From NCBI GenBank assembly GCA_000444245.1, contig KE605904.1:5768-26477 (forward strand): a DNA stretch of 20,710 nucleotides, in the 5' to 3' direction. The notes beneath the pieces were generated by a model that saw only the letters and a program-made list of their open reading frames with translations, did no database searches and was not told the DNA's origin. Shown piece after piece: positions 19,701-20,710 of this stretch (positions within the stretch are counted from its first letter, which is position 1; the number at the start of each line of letters is the position of its first letter). This stretch comes from Botryllus schlosseri (taxonomy: Eukaryota > Chordata > Ascidiacea > Stolidobranchia > Styelidae). The translations under genes were made by a program, and so were the position numbers.

Positions 19701-20710
19701 ATGACAAAATATATTCGTGCATGGTTTGTACATGTACTAAATCCAGGGATATCCCTGACTAAATCACTGTGTGGGGGGCATAGCCAATAAAAGAGACACG
19801 CAGAAAAGCCTTAACTACAGTGGCTTGAACATGAAAATGTGCTTACCTTTGTACTACATAAATTGATTCGATGTCATAAGATTTGTCTGACATTGGTATC
19901 TTTGGAAAGGTCCAACTTGCGCGGATAATACTTGAGCAGGATAGAGGGCGTGCAGGGTAGAGGTAGGAAAATAGGCCGTAACTGCCGCACCCGATAATTT
20001 TTCGAATACGCCTCATTTACAGAAATTAATCAACTTTATTGGCAACTGTGAAAGAATAATATATTCCCAGTATCACATAACGTCGCCGGAGACAGTTGGA
20101 TTGCTTTAGTCAAGGGGCGCGCAACGGTATTTCGAAGCCGCCCTTTCCGCCCACGCCAGGACACATGAAGACATGAAGTTTTGGCCCACGTGCGGCAGCC
20201 TTACATGTAGTAGGCTACCAAAATGTTCGGATTAACGCGATAACACCTTCACCAAAATGATCGTCGCTGATTGGCCACAACCTTCAATATTTATATGTTC
20301 GGTATTAGAAACGGTCTCAACCTTGCAATCTAAGACTCACAGTATAAATGTGACCCGCATAGGAGAACAAGGCACGCCGATTTGAAATCGCGTGCGTCAC
20401 ACAATTTTAACAGAACCGCATTGCGTAGGGGAGATGTGGTACGGATGAGACACTAGGACCGAAAATACCTGAAAAATTCTCCATCATAATCTCATGATTA
20501 CACTCTGCGAATTTGTTCACAGTTAGGCCTACATGCTGGCAAAACCTTTCCTCACATCCAAGTAACTTCGACTTACGCGAGTTATGGGGTCTGTGACGGA
20601 TGTTTTCTGCTTTGGGAGGTTAACAATTCGATCGACGTATACATTTTTCTTTGTAACCTTCAACGCGAACAAGCCAGTAATCCTTTTAATGTGAATAGTA
20701 GGGCTTGTAT
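19701..20710. other. Unassigned stretch with possible transposon scraps
   Basis: No exon recognised. Two scraps look like transposon tips: the 17-base block at 19976-19992 shared in inverse orientation with 6927-6943, and CAAGGGGCGCGCAACGG at 20111 followed by GCCGCCCTTTCCGCCCACG and, near 20180, TTTGGCCCACGTGCGGC. Neither can be closed into a full element. Confidence 0.35.
19950..19992. repeat. Fragment of the GGTGCGGCAGTTACGG repeat family
   Basis: CCGTAACTGCCGCACCC at 19976-19992 is the exact reverse complement of 6927-6943. It follows GTGCAGGGTAGAGGTAGG, which could be the outer tip of the same family. A 17-base exact match within 20 kb is unlikely by chance. Confidence 0.5.

Noticed and set aside
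20111-20220. Short hAT element suggested by CAAGGGGCGCGCAACGG and TTTGGCCCACGTGCGGC
   Set aside because: The second block does not form a proper inverted end and no matching octamers flank the segment; kept only as a note.
1-20710. CRISPR arrays, tRNA or rRNA genes, bacterial operons, LTR or LINE coding regions
   Set aside because: No regular spacer-repeat array, cloverleaf with A and B boxes, rRNA core, ribosome-binding-site-led gene series or reverse transcriptase motif was seen on either strand.

Overview
This is AT-rich animal nuclear DNA with low coding density. It has spliced exons with GT-AG borders, many fossils of cut-and-paste DNA transposons, a GA microsatellite, and no bacterial operon structure. 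The mix of a furin/kexin-type proprotein convertase, short introns and many hAT-type elements suits a marine invertebrate such as a tunicate or another invertebrate deuterostome. The species cannot be fixed from the sequence.

The only protein-coding gene I recognise with confidence lies on the + strand in the right quarter. It is part of a subtilisin-like proprotein convertase (PCSK/furin/kexin, family S8B). Three exons cover the start of the catalytic domain: the NDP-W segment (from 15807), the catalytic-Asp exon (to 16056) and the catalytic-His exon (18270 to about 18468). The exons carrying the oxyanion Asn, the catalytic Ser and the P domain must lie to the right of the window. The N-terminal signal and pro-region should lie to the left. 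Weak candidates are at 12672-12838 and 15676-15689. The protein is divergent: the near-invariant Cys after the His motif is Leu, and one residue is missing at the VRMLDG motif.

Mobile DNA explains most of the rest that can be explained. Complete or nearly complete elements with two ends are: 5194-5604 (hAT MITE), 7209-8632 (CMC/CACTA-like, TTA target duplication), 10371-11389 (hAT with decayed transposase tail, exact 8-bp duplication), 14301-15592 (hAT-like with long AAGTAGAAGTA arrays, exact 8-bp duplication), 16392-16683 (hAT MITE), 16901-18084 (hAT-like, 7 of 8 bp duplication), and probably 14011-14228. Single ends or scraps lie at about 214-323, 602-674, 3138-3246, 5938-6054, 6101-6240, 6640-6990, 19625-19700 and 19950-19992. 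The large 2.2-kb intron of the convertase is two-thirds built from two of these insertions. A short integrase-core-like fragment sits at 9670-9852.

Region by region: 1-700 holds transposon ends. 700-5185 is mostly unassigned, with two splice-bounded exon candidates (1549-1600; start codon plus donor at 4488-4493). 5186-8700 is transposon-rich. 8700-10362 is unassigned apart from the integrase scrap. 10363-11397 is a hAT copy. 11400-14000 is mostly unassigned, with a possible convertase N terminus. 14000-15600 holds transposons. 15676-18468 holds the convertase exons and intronic transposons. 18470-20710 is intron or intergenic DNA with a microsatellite and transposon tips.
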